A stretch of DNA of 64,000 bases from Cylicocyclus nassatus (GCA_958299035.1 CATQJL010000112.1:1472123-1536122), one strand, 5' to 3'. Positions 45,839-59,996 are shown, numbered from the stretch's first letter. The notes: generated by a model from the sequence alone, not told the origin. Made by a program: numbers and translations.

Positions 45839-48800
45839 TGTAAGCTTCATACTTCAGTCTACATCATTTTATAATAGGGAAAAAAATGATAAATATTGCA
45901 AGACATTTAGACTTACTATCTCGAGGGCAACCGGCCCCCAGCAATTCACTTCGATTCTTCGCAGCTTGTCCTGCTGCATCGTACTCAATTAGACTTCGTT
46001 TACGAAATTCCAAGTGGTCAATTTCAGTGAAAAATTTTGGAAAGCATATTTGGACACTGTTGGAAACGTTGCAAAAGCACACAATTTCGCCTTCCAGAAG
46101 CATATCATTTTTACATTCATCCATTCGATTACGAAACAAGGAAAAAACCGTTTGGTATGATAGTTTTATGTTGAAATTATTGAGTGGTAAATGATATGTG
46201 CGAATGATAAGCATTGATTGTTCTCACGATGAGACAGAAACAACGCGAAAGGCAGAAATTTGAAATCGGCAAATCTTGAGTCCACGTAGGGAAATTTGAA
46301 GATGTATAATTGAGTTGAATGACCCAAGATCGAAATGCTACGGTTAAGAAATGCTAACTTAACCCATCAGCTTGAACCAAAAAAGATGGCCACTGAATCG
46401 TCAAGATTATTGAAAACAATTTCCAAAGTTTTTCATTACAAAGAGATGAATGCAAAATCTTGGGTTGCCATCTCAATAGACTGACGTGCTAATATTTACC
46501 AGAATTTACCCCGTAAATATAAGTTTTGTTAAAAATCATTGCCATGTTTTTAGCAGATTTTATTTGTCCTTCTATCGTTCCAGGATTTGTTCAGAGAAAT
46601 ATTTCTGAAAATTGAGCAGCAGCGAGAGATACTCAAGCCTTGTTCTTCAAAGTGCGACGTTTCGTTCAGTTTCATAAGAGAAAAGGAGCTGAAGTATAAG
46701 ATTTTTGTCTAAAAAATACACTTGGTAAAGTCTGTCAGCATGCGTTTATGCGAACAAAACGGACATTTTCAAAATGATTCTGTGCTTGAACAGTAAGAAA
46801 AATGATAGAATGTGCACCTTGTAACACTTCCAGCCCGATTTGAAGCAAATTTGATGTGACAGTATTCGAGAAAAGAAATTGCGATGATTTATTGGTAAAA
46901 ATTTTACAGTACGAAGCACTGCTATCTCAGCTGCTTTGAGTGGGTAGCCACTTCTCAAAAGAAAGAGTGTTTGATGCATAGCAAATACACAAAGGACATA
47001 GCTAGTTCGAAATTAGTAACCAAGACGGAGTCTGATCTCACAATCAGTCATTTAAGAGTTATGTGTTCAGATGTCCTCCTATTAGTGCGAAGCTTCACTG
47101 CGTTGGTTCAATTTCTTTTTTTTAATATTCCTTTTCGAAGTGCTGATTTGAAGGAAAGAACTTTTTTTTCGTAAATGTGGCTCCCTTGGCCCTATTTTAG
47201 AAACTTTCTTATGAAGGCTTTTCTATAAATTGTTCATTATGTGGAACAGCAAAACGAATGCGCACATTTCTTCTGCTCTTCGCGAAAAGAAAGAAGAAAA
47301 TTTTTTTGAGACATGTATGATATTCGCTGAAGACTTGTACAAATGCAAAGATGTCCAGAGAACATACAGATTTTGAGCATAAAGATGACCCATCTATGGT
47401 CCTTTTGGGCGCATAAGAATCAGAAGCGCAACGCAATTACGGAACTCTCGCTCTATATTTATTTAGGTCTAGAACATTTGATGTGAAAAAAAAAACAAGA
47501 AGATTTCCACCACTGTCTGCGTTGAAAGTAAAAACTGAAAACATGCATTTTGTGCCATGTGAGAGCGAAAAAGAGGGCTGTCTCAACTTTTTTTCAAGAA
47601 TTTCATGAGACCCATAAAATCTCAACAGTACTGCTCAGTCAACTATTGACTAATGAGGAGTGTGCTTGTGCAGTTACTACTTACAAGCTATTACAATTAT
47701 ATTTTCTCAAGGTAGAGGTTACTCAACGGGGATTTTTGCTGCAAGAGAATTGCCCTTGATGTTGCTGCTATTATTTTTGAGTATGCGTAGTTGCCAGAAT
47801 TTCTGGATCGTAACACATTTCATTACACCCCCTACGATCATTTCTATAAAGAGTTGCGCTGAATCCAAATTCAACTTCGACGATTAGAATTTTTGCAACT
47901 TGACACAATCTCGCAGTCTAGCATTTTCCCAAGAAAATGACAGCGTGTAGCATTTCCACCATGGCAAACAGCACTTAATGCATTTCATGTACCATGCACT
48001 TACTAATTGCTGTCGATCGAGAATGCAGCTGATTTTGGCGGTCAGATGAGGGTAAGAAGAAATCGACACGGTCACGCCGAGACGTTGTTCGTTCGCTGGT
48101 CACGGTGAGCAAACGCGCTTAAGGACCAGCGACTGTCGTCGAGACGATTTAGTCGCACCTAATACCTCTACTTCATGAGAGTTACGATGTAATTACAGAG
48201 AAATTGAGGAGACTGTAATAAGGTCTAGAAGCAAAAGAACATTCTTCAGCAAAAAACTTTTTTGCATAGGAAGGGACGCTGAGGTTTGGGAACAAATGTG
48301 AGATTGGTTAACTGAGATAAATAATCGAATCGAGAATCATAAGATTGACTTTATATGAAAGCAATTGAGTGCATTATAGCCCCAGGCTATCGGCAGTGAA
48401 CATCTATTCATCGTCCCACCTACTGTAAAAAAATCCTTTCTGGTATTTTTTGCGCGAGTGACCATGAAAAAAAAATTCCTGTTCTTGATACGAATGGAGA
48501 ATTTTCAATAAAAAAAAAGAATTCAAGCTTGCTCAATGTACTCATAATATAAAGGTGCAAAACTGATGAATATATTGATTGCAAAACTAGAATTGCTGAA
48601 ACTTCGACTTTTTTTTGGGTATTAATGTTGTTAGGTTTGAAAAAGAGATGACTGATCGTTTTGAAGATGTTCTACCACTCAAGGCTACTGAAGTTAAAAT
48701 CATATATCAATTTTATCAGTTCGAATTTTTTTTAGTTTGTTTTAGAAAATAATTTCCTAATATAAACGAATAAACACCACCGATTCTTTAGAATAGAGTG

Positions 48801-51800
48801 AACAATCTTGAAGTATGTTTTCGGCCTTAAGTAGAAAATTTTGCGGAAGTCTAAGAAAATGATGGATATAAAATCGTTAAGTTTGACAAGATATGTTGTT
48901 CAGAAAGGAACCCATTGTTCATGTTTGGTGTTTATGAAGAAAACTCGACATTTTTCTTACTTTCGAATATAGAGGTGTGACTGCTGGAGAAAAATTTCCA
49001 TTCATTTTTACAATCAATCAAATAATGTCTAGCGGAATTGACTGAACAAACGAGACAGAATAGGAAGTCGAATAGGGACTTAGAATAAAAATAGGGACGT
49101 AGGGAATAGGGACGTCGAAGTTTCTTCGAATTCATGGCTTGAGCTATTCCAACCTATTCACTTCTCTGATACGGCCAGATGCGATTAGCGGATGCATAAA
49201 GGGAATTTGAATTAGAGAAAAATGATTATCAAAAAGCACTCGGTGGAGGAAAACCAGAATAAAGCGAAAGTTCTTGAATGAAGTCTGAGCGTAGTGTGAA
49301 GATAAACAACGAGGCAAAACTTTCTCAGATGGTACGAAAGCTCCATCACAATATAAAACGATAGAAAATGGCGTAAATGGTTGACATAGGGAGATTACCG
49401 ACAACGTGACGATCTTCTATGTGCACTGAGCGTTTCGATCGGTTCGGCTGGTCACTACTTTTCCTGGTTTGCGAGCCGCGCCGGCGGCTGCTGACCGCGC
49501 GGGCCCGCCCCGCTCCCGCCCGAGAACAACAAACACACTCGGGTTCGCCTCTCATCGCTCGCCTGTTTGATCTAACTCGTTTACAAACAGCTCTATATAT
49601 GTTTTACGAGGCGCTTCTCAAGACGAACGACGTAATCGAGCCGCGAGCGACCCGCTCTCGTTCGCGCAAGAAAATCGCCTGTGCTACCGAATACGGAATG
49701 GTTTTTCGCCGCGTCCGCCCTCGACGGAGTTGTACGAAAGCATGAAACGACGACGGCGACAATTGTCATCAAATTAGCGGTCGAATATGCTGCTGCGAGT
49801 GTGGACTATTGCGCGAATCTGCTGTCCGAAAAACTCGTACGACAACCAGATAGCAATCATTCCAGTGCACACTCACCCGCACGGATCTTTCCAGAGAAAG
49901 GACGCGAAAATTACGCAAGCCCCCAGAAGCTTTAGCTTACGCTTGGCACTTGATGCCAAATAATCCTGGTGACCACCTTCTCACAGAAAAGCTTATCGAA
50001 TTACTTTGATTGAGGAGCTTAGTAGCCTCCGTAGGCTTCTTCCGGTTCTTGAGTTTGGGATCAATATAACAGAGGAAATTGAAGGTGAAGAGATATCGAA
50101 CATTCACAATGAGATTATAGATCGCTCTACATTTACCCAACAAAAAATAGGATTTGTTCAAGTACCGAAAAATCAAAACACTGCAGAAATTGTGGACAGA
50201 AATTTGAAGTGCCAATCTATCTTGACATTCGTTTTCTGATGCTCACGCTATATATAACTAAAAGTGAAAACAAAGTTTTCCATCACCCTCTGATTGGTTC
50301 CTTCCCTTAGATGGAGTTTTTTATTTCTAGACCCTCTCTTCGGGCTCAGTAAGGGGAAGACCTGGAATATTTTCACGGAAATTTTGGGAAAAAATCTAAT
50401 TTGTCTTATGGAAATGTCTCCTTTTTTTAGGCGATGAGCAAGTGTCTAGGTAAACCGGTTTGTTTTCATCGTCTTCTATTCACGACAAATATATCACTTG
50501 TGTTGATTGTTTCTTACATCTTGATTGGTGCGGGTTGAAAATGGTCGTTTTTTATTCCAACTGTGTTATTTGAGACAGTTATTTGCCAACTTATGTTTCA
50601 TTGATTAAGGGAATCTATTCGACAGCAACTTTGGTATCTAGAACTACATAGCGAATATGCGAAAAAAGTGAATTTTGAATCCAACTTAGAATCTGATTAT
50701 GATATAAAATAACAGAAAATGGCACAGCACTCTCTGCTTGCATTTTTCTATTGTTATTTAAAATCGCAACGCATAGAATTCGTGCGCTTAAAAAGAAAAA
50801 TGCAGAAAAAGCTCGTCCTACCTCTTGGAAAAATTTATGTGACTGAATACAGCAGGAGAATGTTTGTACCTCGTTTCAACGCGACTTTTAGGGTAACACT
50901 GAACCGTGTTCCCCTAAAATTAGCTTTTGATATCGGCCCACGCCCTGAACTCTCACGTTGAAGATAGCACTTCTTACTTTGGTTCCACTTATGCCTTTGT
51001 ACTTGGAAAACAAGAAAGTTCATTCTTCGTTGTAATCATCACTGCAAGTGCAAACTTTTTGATTTGCTCCTATCTATTAGGAAGTAACTCGTCCTACTTC
51101 TATTAAGAAGTAACTTTTTCAGCAAAAATGTGCAAAGAAACTGCTGCATGAGAAAATTTGAGTCGGTTAGTCACCAACGAGTGCTGATTTGATGAATGGT
51201 ACTACAACATTTGATCAATTTTTTTGGACTTTTGGTCATATTCAGCTACTCTTTCTGGAAATATTTATCGAGCAAGATCAGAAAACTAGGTGAAAATTTG
51301 TAAAGATTTTCTATCAAAAATACAATCACGAATTGTATCTTTGTCAAGTTTGTAACTAGCGAAAGCAACAAAGAGAATCTCAGCTGTTAGATGGTACAAA
51401 AAGCATCTGTCAAGAATCCTTTTTCCTGTATTTTGAGCAATCGTATTTGAGTCAATAAACCACCAATCTCTTGCTTTTCATACAAGCGCGCGATCTGTGC
51501 ATGCACAACCCTGCTTTACCAAAAATATAAACAACATGGGGGGAGGAGAATTGATAGCTCGAAAAACTGGCTAGAATTAAGTCACAGTCCGTAGCCAAAT
51601 GGAGTTATTACGAAAAATAGAAATGGTTATCAGTCTGATTCAAAGCCCGAGCTCAACTATCCTCACAGTAATACAGCAGCACGCGAAGTTATACGCGAGT
51701 GGCTAGCATAGAAATGCGTGCAACTACACAAAAGGTAGACACACTCAACGCTTATTTTGAGAGTTGTTATAGGGAAGATAAAGATCAAATTCACGGGCAT

Positions 51801-51871
51801 TTTTGGAAATAAGCTTACTGGGTTCCTGACAAAATATTACAAATAAAATAGTTAAGTCTCGAGTTCATTCA
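45839..51871. other. non-coding stretch with a GC-rich island
   Basis: Mostly AT-rich with short frames that resemble nothing. At 49420-49720 there is a marked CpG-rich island (GCGAGCCGCGCCGGCGGCTG, then CCCGCCCCGCTCCCGCC), overlapped by open frames of 108 and 69 residues on opposite strands. I treat these as by-products of GC content; a promoter is possible. Confidence 0.4.
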
Positions 51872-52024
51872 ACTTATCGCACATACAGAATGGATGCGAT
51901 TGCCTTCGAACGAGATAGTGCGTGTTTGGGAGAGACAGCAGACGGTTGAGGGAATGAAAGTGCATTTTATCGAGAAGCGCAGACAGCTTCTGCAGCGGCG
52001 CACTGTCTCCGCGTGCAATGAATC
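51872..52024 (+). mobile_element. small MITE family A, copy 3
   Basis: About 153 bp in the upstream region. It matches copy 2 through GAGAGACAGCAGACGGTT, TTCTGCAGCGGCG and the end CGTGCAATGAATCG, in the same direction. The left end is more diverged (TTATCGCACATACAG). Confidence 0.7.
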
Positions 52025-54589
52025 GTCTTTACGTTGTGCGATTGTTACTTTACAAGTTTTGTAGTCATTCGAAATTTTATATGTGTGCACACTACGCGGC
52101 ATCCTACGACTGTAACACGTTGCATCTGAGAATTTTAGGCGCTATTCTTCGAGTATATATGCTGACAGGTGTAAAGGCTGCTGCATGACGAAGGCGCAAT
52201 ACTTTTGAGCGCGGTCGCGGCTTTATTAGCCGCAGAGCGCATGAAGCGCAGGATTCACAGCGATGAGGATAAATACGTGCGCGCCGCGTTCCCGCGCCCT
52301 CAACTAACTACTTCTGCGCCTTCGTCATGCAGTAGCCTTTACAGTCTGTGTAGTTACGTAATCCTTTTTCGTGGGAGCTGCGCATCTGCAACGCGAGGGT
52401 CAGTCGTGCTGACCTCCAACGATGAGGCCACTCCGAATGCCTAAGCCATACGCATGCGAACGTGGCGCTAGCTCTAGCGTAGCGCCGATGGAACAGAGAA
52501 TACACAATTGACACAGACTTTAAATGAGCTAGTTCTGACATTCATTTTCTCAAGAATAATTTGAAGGCATACATTCGTGATGCGCAGAGCATAGTGTGCA
52601 ACAGATACAACACACAACAAATACGAGATTTGCCTAACAAAACTACTTGACTAGAAGAATTTTCATAGCATTCTATACACTCGAGTAACCTACTTTTGAG
52701 CTAGAGATGAGTTACGAGTTTGCAAAACCTGTCGTATATAAGAGAGCACTATATAGTCCCTGAGAGAATAATCCAAGCAAGATAGTGCGTCTCAAGTTGC
52801 TTTCGTACCTGTTCTCGAGACATTGCAACTGTGCAGGGACTCTACACTAGTCACGCTTTTTGCCCCCTCCTGAGTGCAAACAAGTCCTATCTGCAGTGCA
52901 GCGAAAACTTCACGCAAGCGCAGCGCTTCGACAATGAATGTCGTCAAAGACAGAGAAGTATGAAGTCCAGTTCTGATTGCTGACAACACTCAAGGTAAAA
53001 CATCAGACACTGGCCAAACTTCCTGGAAAAATTATACTTTGTTTCAGTGTCTGGTCACGACTTTTTGTTCCTGTTTTTTTTTTTCGAAGAAAATTGATGT
53101 GTTGATCACATAAATGTGGAAATAAATAGAGTGTTGTGAAAAGGCTACTCTGTAACGGCATGACGAGCACTTTACCGTTCAAAGGTAGAAAAGACTCAAC
53201 ATTCTGGAAAAAGCAAGATTTATGAACTGGAAGAGGATGGACGGTAGGGGGAGGAGAGGAGTATTATAATTGCAATTGCAGAGAAAAGTGACTGATATAA
53301 AACCAAATCTGCAAATCGTCGTAGTACCATCTTCTTCCAGAACATTCCGCCCATCTCGATGGGTGTTTTGAAACAAACATGCGAATTTTGCAAGTGCTGA
53401 TGCAAAACCCACAGAGATTATTGGAGGGAAGATACGATCAATTAGCTTTTCTTAGAGACTTGTCCACAGTTCTCTAAAAACAAGCAAGTTAGCAGTCCAG
53501 AATTTTGTGGTATTTGAAAGATTTGTAGTCCACTGAATTCGGAAGAACAACTGTTGCTGATTCAAACGACTCGTAACAACATGCCGTTTCTGATTCATCT
53601 TTAATCGTACGATACACTAATGGGAAGGCACGATTAAATGTTGATGTTGAGCTTAGTCCGGTAGTTATTACCAAAAATGAAATTCTCAGTTGCAGAGTCT
53701 GCAGAAGTTGTTCACATATAGCATCTCAGCTTATGCACTGAGACCGCTTTCAAACCAACCAGCTTGGTGTACTTTTATAAGCTTATCGGCTCGTATTGCA
53801 GTGAACAAGAACGTTCACGGTCAAAAGAAAATCCCTGCGATGAATGAAAAGTTGGGATCTTGGCGGAAAATCAGCTGGGCAAGAGAAGCCACAATCTGTG
53901 TCATTACGTACTCCCCTTTGCGTAAAGCTACGCATCAGCAGCGCGGGCTTGCATGCGAATCTCCAATCGATGAGGTTATTTCGAACGCCCGAACCGCACG
54001 CGCACGTGACGCGATGCTCTGGGGCAGCGACTCCAAGGGAAAAGGGTGTATGTAATTGACATAGGCTGAATATCTCGCCCGAATATTGTCTGGAGTTCCC
54101 GTTTGGATTCCCGCGAAGGCGCGTATTTAAACATTTCTCACGGCCTTTGCGATAATTTGACGGTTAAGCCCTTTTGACCCGGAGGGGAATGTGCAGGACG
54201 CAAGCAGCGTAAAGCCAGTGACCAGCCATTCTAAGATGTTTTTTCGTGGCAACAAATTATGTATCCGTTTTTGCCGCCGAAAACCTTCTAGGCAGAGCGT
54301 TGAGATACAAAAGTGGCTTAAAGGCAGCGTCGAGCAAAATTTTGTCTCTCATGTTTCTGCCATTCTGGGGCCTTTCCGTGGCCCTGATTACAGTTGTAAA
54401 GTCCAAATTGTTCAAAACTCCCAAAAAACCCGGTTCTTGGGGACCCTCTCTTCAAGAAGCGGACGAGTTTCGAATTGCTCGTCCCCATCGTCATGCCAGC
54501 GGGAGGAGCTGCAACTGCACGGATGCAGTTGCATTGCATGTGCAGGGCAACTCATTGCAACTGCAATGCAACCGCACACCTGCGTAAGC
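52025..54589. other. non-coding stretch
   Basis: Open frames at 53690-54055 and 54191-54670 have no domains, signal peptide or codon pattern I can defend. A purine/CpG-rich patch lies near 52205-52300. At 54512-54580 there are several copies of TGCAACTGCA-like words. No gene supported. Confidence 0.4.
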
Positions 54590-55340
54590 ACTCGTCCTCA
54601 GGGGGAACGGAACTTACCTACCCGAGATATTCTCGCACCTCATGGGTGTGTGTCTGCGGGGCATAATTAGGCATAGCGAGCTCGCTGATTCCAGATGCTC
54701 CTTAGGATACAGTGCTAAGCTAAGCCCCGCCCACACATCGCACCTTTTTGGCATAGAATCAAGACGTGCCAGAAAACTTGGCAATACCTGAGGACTTCGA
54801 GGCTGGCTCAACGCCAGAATGTGCTAAGAGAGGGTTGCGAGGTTCAAAATGGAGCTGATGGAAAGAAAAAAGATGGTTTTAATTAGAAGGATAAGACAAA
54901 TCATTCTTCTAACGTTCCGAGAGGAATAGTGAAAAAGCAGTTTTACATGCGTATTAAGGGTGCTTTGTTTTTTGTCGAGATTTCTTAAGCTAAAAGTCAA
55001 TTCACCAAAGCAAAATTTCGGCTCCTGTAAAGAAAGGCAGCGCAAAACCAATAGCATATTTGAAAAGAGCGCCTCAGAAAGCCCCTAAATCCGTATTTTT
55101 TAAATCAAAATCGAGCAGATAGTTGTTGAACATCAATTCTGTGATTCTATTGAATTCTCGGTTTCATGATTGATGGATGCATGGCGAAGAGTCGATGGAT
55201 GGGGGCGGAGCTCAGAATACGCATAGACTAGGCTCTGTACACTATGCTTATTGTGTATCTGACTGCTCATGATACCTAAGGAACGCTGCGGCAAGTCTTT
55301 CGGGTAGGTAAGTTCCCGCACCCTCCTCAGAGGTGGTTTG
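54590..55340. mobile_element. about 750-bp diverged foldback element
   Basis: Arms of about 170 bp (54597-54770 and 55170-55333) pair in inverted orientation. Left GGAACTTACCTACCCGA is mirrored at the right as GGGAACTTACCTACCCGA; AAGCCCCGCCC pairs with GAGCTCCGCCC, and GCTCCTTAGG with GTTCCTTAGG. Exact ends are uncertain. No coding sequence. Confidence 0.68.
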
Positions 55341-58300
55341 TGATACGGAGGGGCGGTTTGTGATACGTATCACAGGCCCGTATCTCCTTTTAAAGACCAC
55401 GTCAAAGGATCGGACCAACCAGATCGGATACTCATGGGCCCTCTTTACACCTATGTGCTAATCTGGGTGGATGGATATTGCCTGGACGCTGCCTTAAACG
55501 TCCTACACCCCTTTGTCCCACTACCCTACACTATAAGATGACCGACGGGATCCCGATTTGAAGCGCATGACACATGAACTTTACCTAAGATCAACAGTAC
55601 AAATGCCTTCAATACACATTAATAATCTGCCGCGCCGCGCAACTGTGTGTAAGTGCACAGTGCGCATCTAATCCGAAGAATCCTTAGGTCAGGCGCACTA
55701 ATTTCCAATAACAATGTATTAATTAGCAAACAGAGTCCAACTGGTTATCGGGCATGTATGCTAAGTTTGCTAATTTTGCAGAAAAGGAGACTCACATAAT
55801 GAGGAAGTTTTAATCACCCTTCTAAAAGCACCCATTTTTTGCTCTCAAAGTTTTTCGATATGAGAATAATTTGCATATAGTCAACGTGAAAACTGCGCTC
55901 CCTTTTACAACAATTCGCGCGCCTACAGCTCAGGCTTTCAAAATTTGCCTCATTGATCGGAGCTCGTTGCGCTAGGCCCTCGCCCGCGGACGCGTAACTG
56001 CTGCGGAAGAGGGAGCGTGTGGTTGACACAGATTAAATGTTTTGCAAGGGAACTCTTAGAAATCAATAGACAAAGTCTGTAAATGTCGCAGAAGTGGATT
56101 CTATCACGAGATCGGCACCGTTAGGGTTATAAAATGGGGTGGAGCTAAAACAGCGGGTGGTGACGTGCTGAATCTGCACTCCAGAAGAGTAAACTAGTTC
56201 TCGGTAGTGTTTGGGTACTAACTGCTCGATGGTGTTAGGGTTCTTCTCGCGATTTTTGAAGCCGAAACTCGTCCAGAGGTGAAACCACTCACTAGAGTTT
56301 CGTTATGAAGCTGCGAGACTTCTTCGGGTTGCACACTAGCTGCCGATAATTTGCAGAAAACTTTTGTCCAGAAAGCGGAACTAAGAGCAAGATCTAGCAT
56401 AAAGCCAGGTAACTAGCTTTCTGCTAGATCATATGCCACGGCAGGAATCTCGTGTTGACATAATAAGACCGCTAGAAGGACAACCAAAGCGAAAAATTAT
56501 TGACTCTATCATGGACTGTTGGCTTGAGAAGAGAGTATTGTTTGCAAGACTCTCGATTCTCGTTACAAAGCGAAGCTTATCACATAGGGTAACGAGGCAA
56601 GAAATCTGCAGCAAGTACTCTAGGCATAATGTTCCACTATTTCAATAGCATTTGCAGGTTCACCCAAGTTTTTTAATGCAAAAAATCACATGATCATGGC
56701 CATCAAAATACTCAAATAATTGAGATGTTGTCCGCCAAGGAGTTTAGGAAGAAGAAAATCAACGAAGAAAAAACTTTCTCCATTTCTTCTGACTCACAAA
56801 CACTTTCCACTAATTTATAGTCACTTTGTTAACACTCATTTGTATAATACACAGACTGCATGAGAAAAAAGAGAAAACTGATGAACGAATACAAAGCACA
56901 ACTCTTGAATCATTTTCATCATTATTACACCAGATTAATTACCATGGCTTTTTTCATAATCTCATCATTGAAAAGCAGTTCGACAAGCAGACTGACAAAG
57001 AGTGGCGTGGTCATCAATAATGAAAAAAAAAAGAAATTGAGAAAAAAAGTTTGGGGAGGATTCGGAGTGCACTCGCCAAACTAGATTTGCTGTGGTAACC
57101 ATAGAATAAAGTTATGGTAGGTAGAATCTCCTCCCTACTTATAAATTTTGAGAATGAAACCTCTCCGAAGTTTTTGAGTTTGTCATGAACATGGAAGAGC
57201 GAAAGAAAACTAATTTATAATTTAAAAATAGTCCATTTGATTAGTGAATTTTTTCCAAAAATTTCTCTTTGCCTTTTTAGGTTTTAACCACCATAAAAAC
57301 GCCATTGAACAGGTTCGGTTTCGTACTTTTTTTTTGAAAGTTAAGCTCCTACATAGAGGCAGTTCAAACTTGGGTAACTCTTTTCTTAAGCCGTTCTCGA
57401 CAAAAAACACCTCATTCTCAGCTCATTAAGTTTTTCAATCTCTAGTGGTTGAAGTGAAAAACATATTTTGCCCATACTAGAAAGAAAATTGGCCGACATA
57501 CATACAATGAAGCCCAGATAAAGCATTAAATGAGGTTAAGCCGAGTCTGGCGTATGGATGACGGTGTGGTTGACGGGCGAAGGAACTGACGTCGGGTGTG
57601 TGGCCGACTTTTGTGACCGCAGCCTTGAACCGAATCTCACCTCTATCTCTTTCACAGTCGAATTTCTATGATTCAGCATTCTCTTCTCAGTAGAAAGTTT
57701 AGCTTTCACACAATTGCTTCGTGAAGGAGAAGCTTGTTCAGAATTCTGCTTAGATTTTTATCGCTTCAAGAAGTTTCTCCGGAGATATACCTAAGTTTGC
57801 CACAAAACTCGTTGTATAAAAGAGGGGGTAATGAAGGCGTGTCTTTCGTCCACTCCTCGCGACCTTGCAATTCGACATTTTACGTACCGAAAAACTAAAT
57901 TACTTTGTGGCCGTCGTTCGAGACTTAATGGTTGACGTCAGGGGACGAACATTGATAAGAATGACTGATGATCAGCATAGAACAGATTACAGTACTACAC
58001 ACGATTGGATGATTATGAGCAAATAGAGCGAATGCAGGCATGTACTGAACGTCGAGTGAACAGAAAAAAAGCAATGCGAAAAGCGAGCGAGAACAGATGG
58101 AACCGGTTCAGCCAATGTCTGTCTCTAATCAAAGTAGAGAAAGAGTGCTCGACTCAGTGCATCAAATCATCACTAAGCTATTCGGCATCAAAGCCATCAA
58201 GCATTAACTGACATTGCAGCCGAATTCATATAGTATTTTTGATCGCTTTACCAAAATAGGAAAAAGCAAGCAAAGCAGATAGCAAATAGAGGATTCGCAG

Positions 58301-59771
58301 AAGTGTTGGCGTGATGGGAGACGTGATTTAGTATTTACAGTGATTGAGTGATCAGTCACTCTCAAGAATCATAGTCACTCTAAGCTCCCAAAAGTCTGAG
58401 ACGTAGAAGCTTATGGAGGGGTAGTCCTATGAATAAGACATGCTGAGGAACACTCTATACTTTGAAATCACTCACACGAGTCTTTTTTGGTCAAAGTGGC
58501 CTTTTCGAATCAGATCTATACTGTTCTGAGGAACATCGAACGTTAATTCCAAATCTGTTATCGGTATCTGCCAAGCTCTTCTGGACGCCGAATTAGCGAT
58601 GAGCGTTTTGAGCGTTTTCTGGAATTGAGGGAATAATTGGTTCAAAATTACTGGAGTAGCTCAAATTGCCTGGTGCTGAGTGTCAGCAGTTTATACAGTA
58701 ATACTTTTGCGCAATAGTACACTCAGCATACCCGCACTGATTGAGCACTAAAGGGATCGAAACAACCAGCTTTTTAACTTCAAAAAAAAAACAATCATAA
58801 CTCAGCGTCCGGAGGCGCTTAGCAAATACCAAACACAGATTCGGAATCAGCGTTCAACGCTCTTCACTTATTTACATTCTGTTCAAAAAAAAACCACTTC
58901 GACCAAAAAGCCTTCGCTGTCAACCAGTTAAATTGGAAATCACTTTAACCCTATCCCAGTAGGCTTAAGATTTCGAATTGGATAAACTTTCCAAATTGAA
59001 GCGCAATAAAACATTTAAGGATTGGACATAGGGAACAGAATAGGCAAGCAGCCTTCGAAGCTTTGAAGTTCCAAAATAAACCTAGCGTACATTGCTTTTC
59101 GTGTATTTCTAAACAGAAGAGGTCCGGAACATCGGAAATTACCTTGGAATATGTAATATCAGCCAAAGGCAAACTTTCATATATGACAGTCCGAAATCCT
59201 CAGCTATACCCGTTCGAAGCGCTCTCGTCTTGAACTAATCGAGACGATGCGCATTTGGAATGATTTACTTCCGTTACGAATCGATAAAAACAGATTTGAT
59301 TAGTGCGTATCATACGGAACGAAGCCAGCTCCGCATTTCTGAAGAGTGGGAGTTTCACGATATCTCGGAAAGATTTGGATGCAATGACTATAGTTGGTAC
59401 GGTAAGCATAAAGTAGTGTCTTGCAAGAAAGCCATCGAGGAGGTCACTAAATGAACGAATCAAGGATAATATTGAGATAAAAAATTATTTGCTTCACAAT
59501 ACAGCGTTTTTTGCAACTGGTAAACTTGTCCTGTTCCCAGCACTTTCAGTAATCCCATGAACCAAAAGTAGAGTTAGGCAAAGCTTTCGTGGCGTGCTCG
59601 GGGTACATCACTCTCTTTTCTCAACCAGCCATTTGGTCTACAATTATTTGGGTTGGATATCGTTTCGGCAAATCTCCACGAAAATTCTTCTTGTTATTTT
59701 TATCTATAATATTTTGGGGAAAGTAGATCAAGCCTCTACTATCACATATAAACTATTAAGAATTTTATAGT
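55341..59771. other. non-coding stretch
   Basis: AT-rich with no recognised exon. It contains a duplicated GGTTTGTGATACG word at 55334-55370 beside a GTGATACGTATCAC palindrome, a hairpin at about 56393-56430, and an SL1-like 14-mer at 57364-57377. A stretch at 58679-58920 has loose similarity to the foldback arms at 45.7 kb. None amounts to a gene. Confidence 0.4.
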
Positions 59772-59996
59772 ATCAGTAAAGGATAGTTGTACCCCAATAT
59801 GGTTAACTTTGCAAATACGCAGTTCTTTGGCCTCGCTTTTAGACTTTGATGGATGTAGAGACGAGTAATTTAATATTTGGATACACACAAGTTTTCTCTA
59901 ATAGTGAATAACGATAATAACATCTGCCATCTTGAAAGTTTCAATTAGAAAAACTGGATTTTTTCTGACATTTGCGCTCATTGAGAATATTGAGAA

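Noticed and set aside
49346..49745. Opposite-strand open frames of 69 and 108 residues in a GC-rich island
   Set aside because: Composition alone (few stop codons in GC-rich DNA) explains them. No domain or splice context was seen.
53690..54670. Open frames of 121 and 159 residues
   Set aside because: No family resemblance; low-complexity TGCAAC words account for part of the second frame.
57278..57300. GGTTTTAACC start resembling an SL2-type leader
   Set aside because: Only about ten bases match and no donor or SL RNA stem-loops follow.
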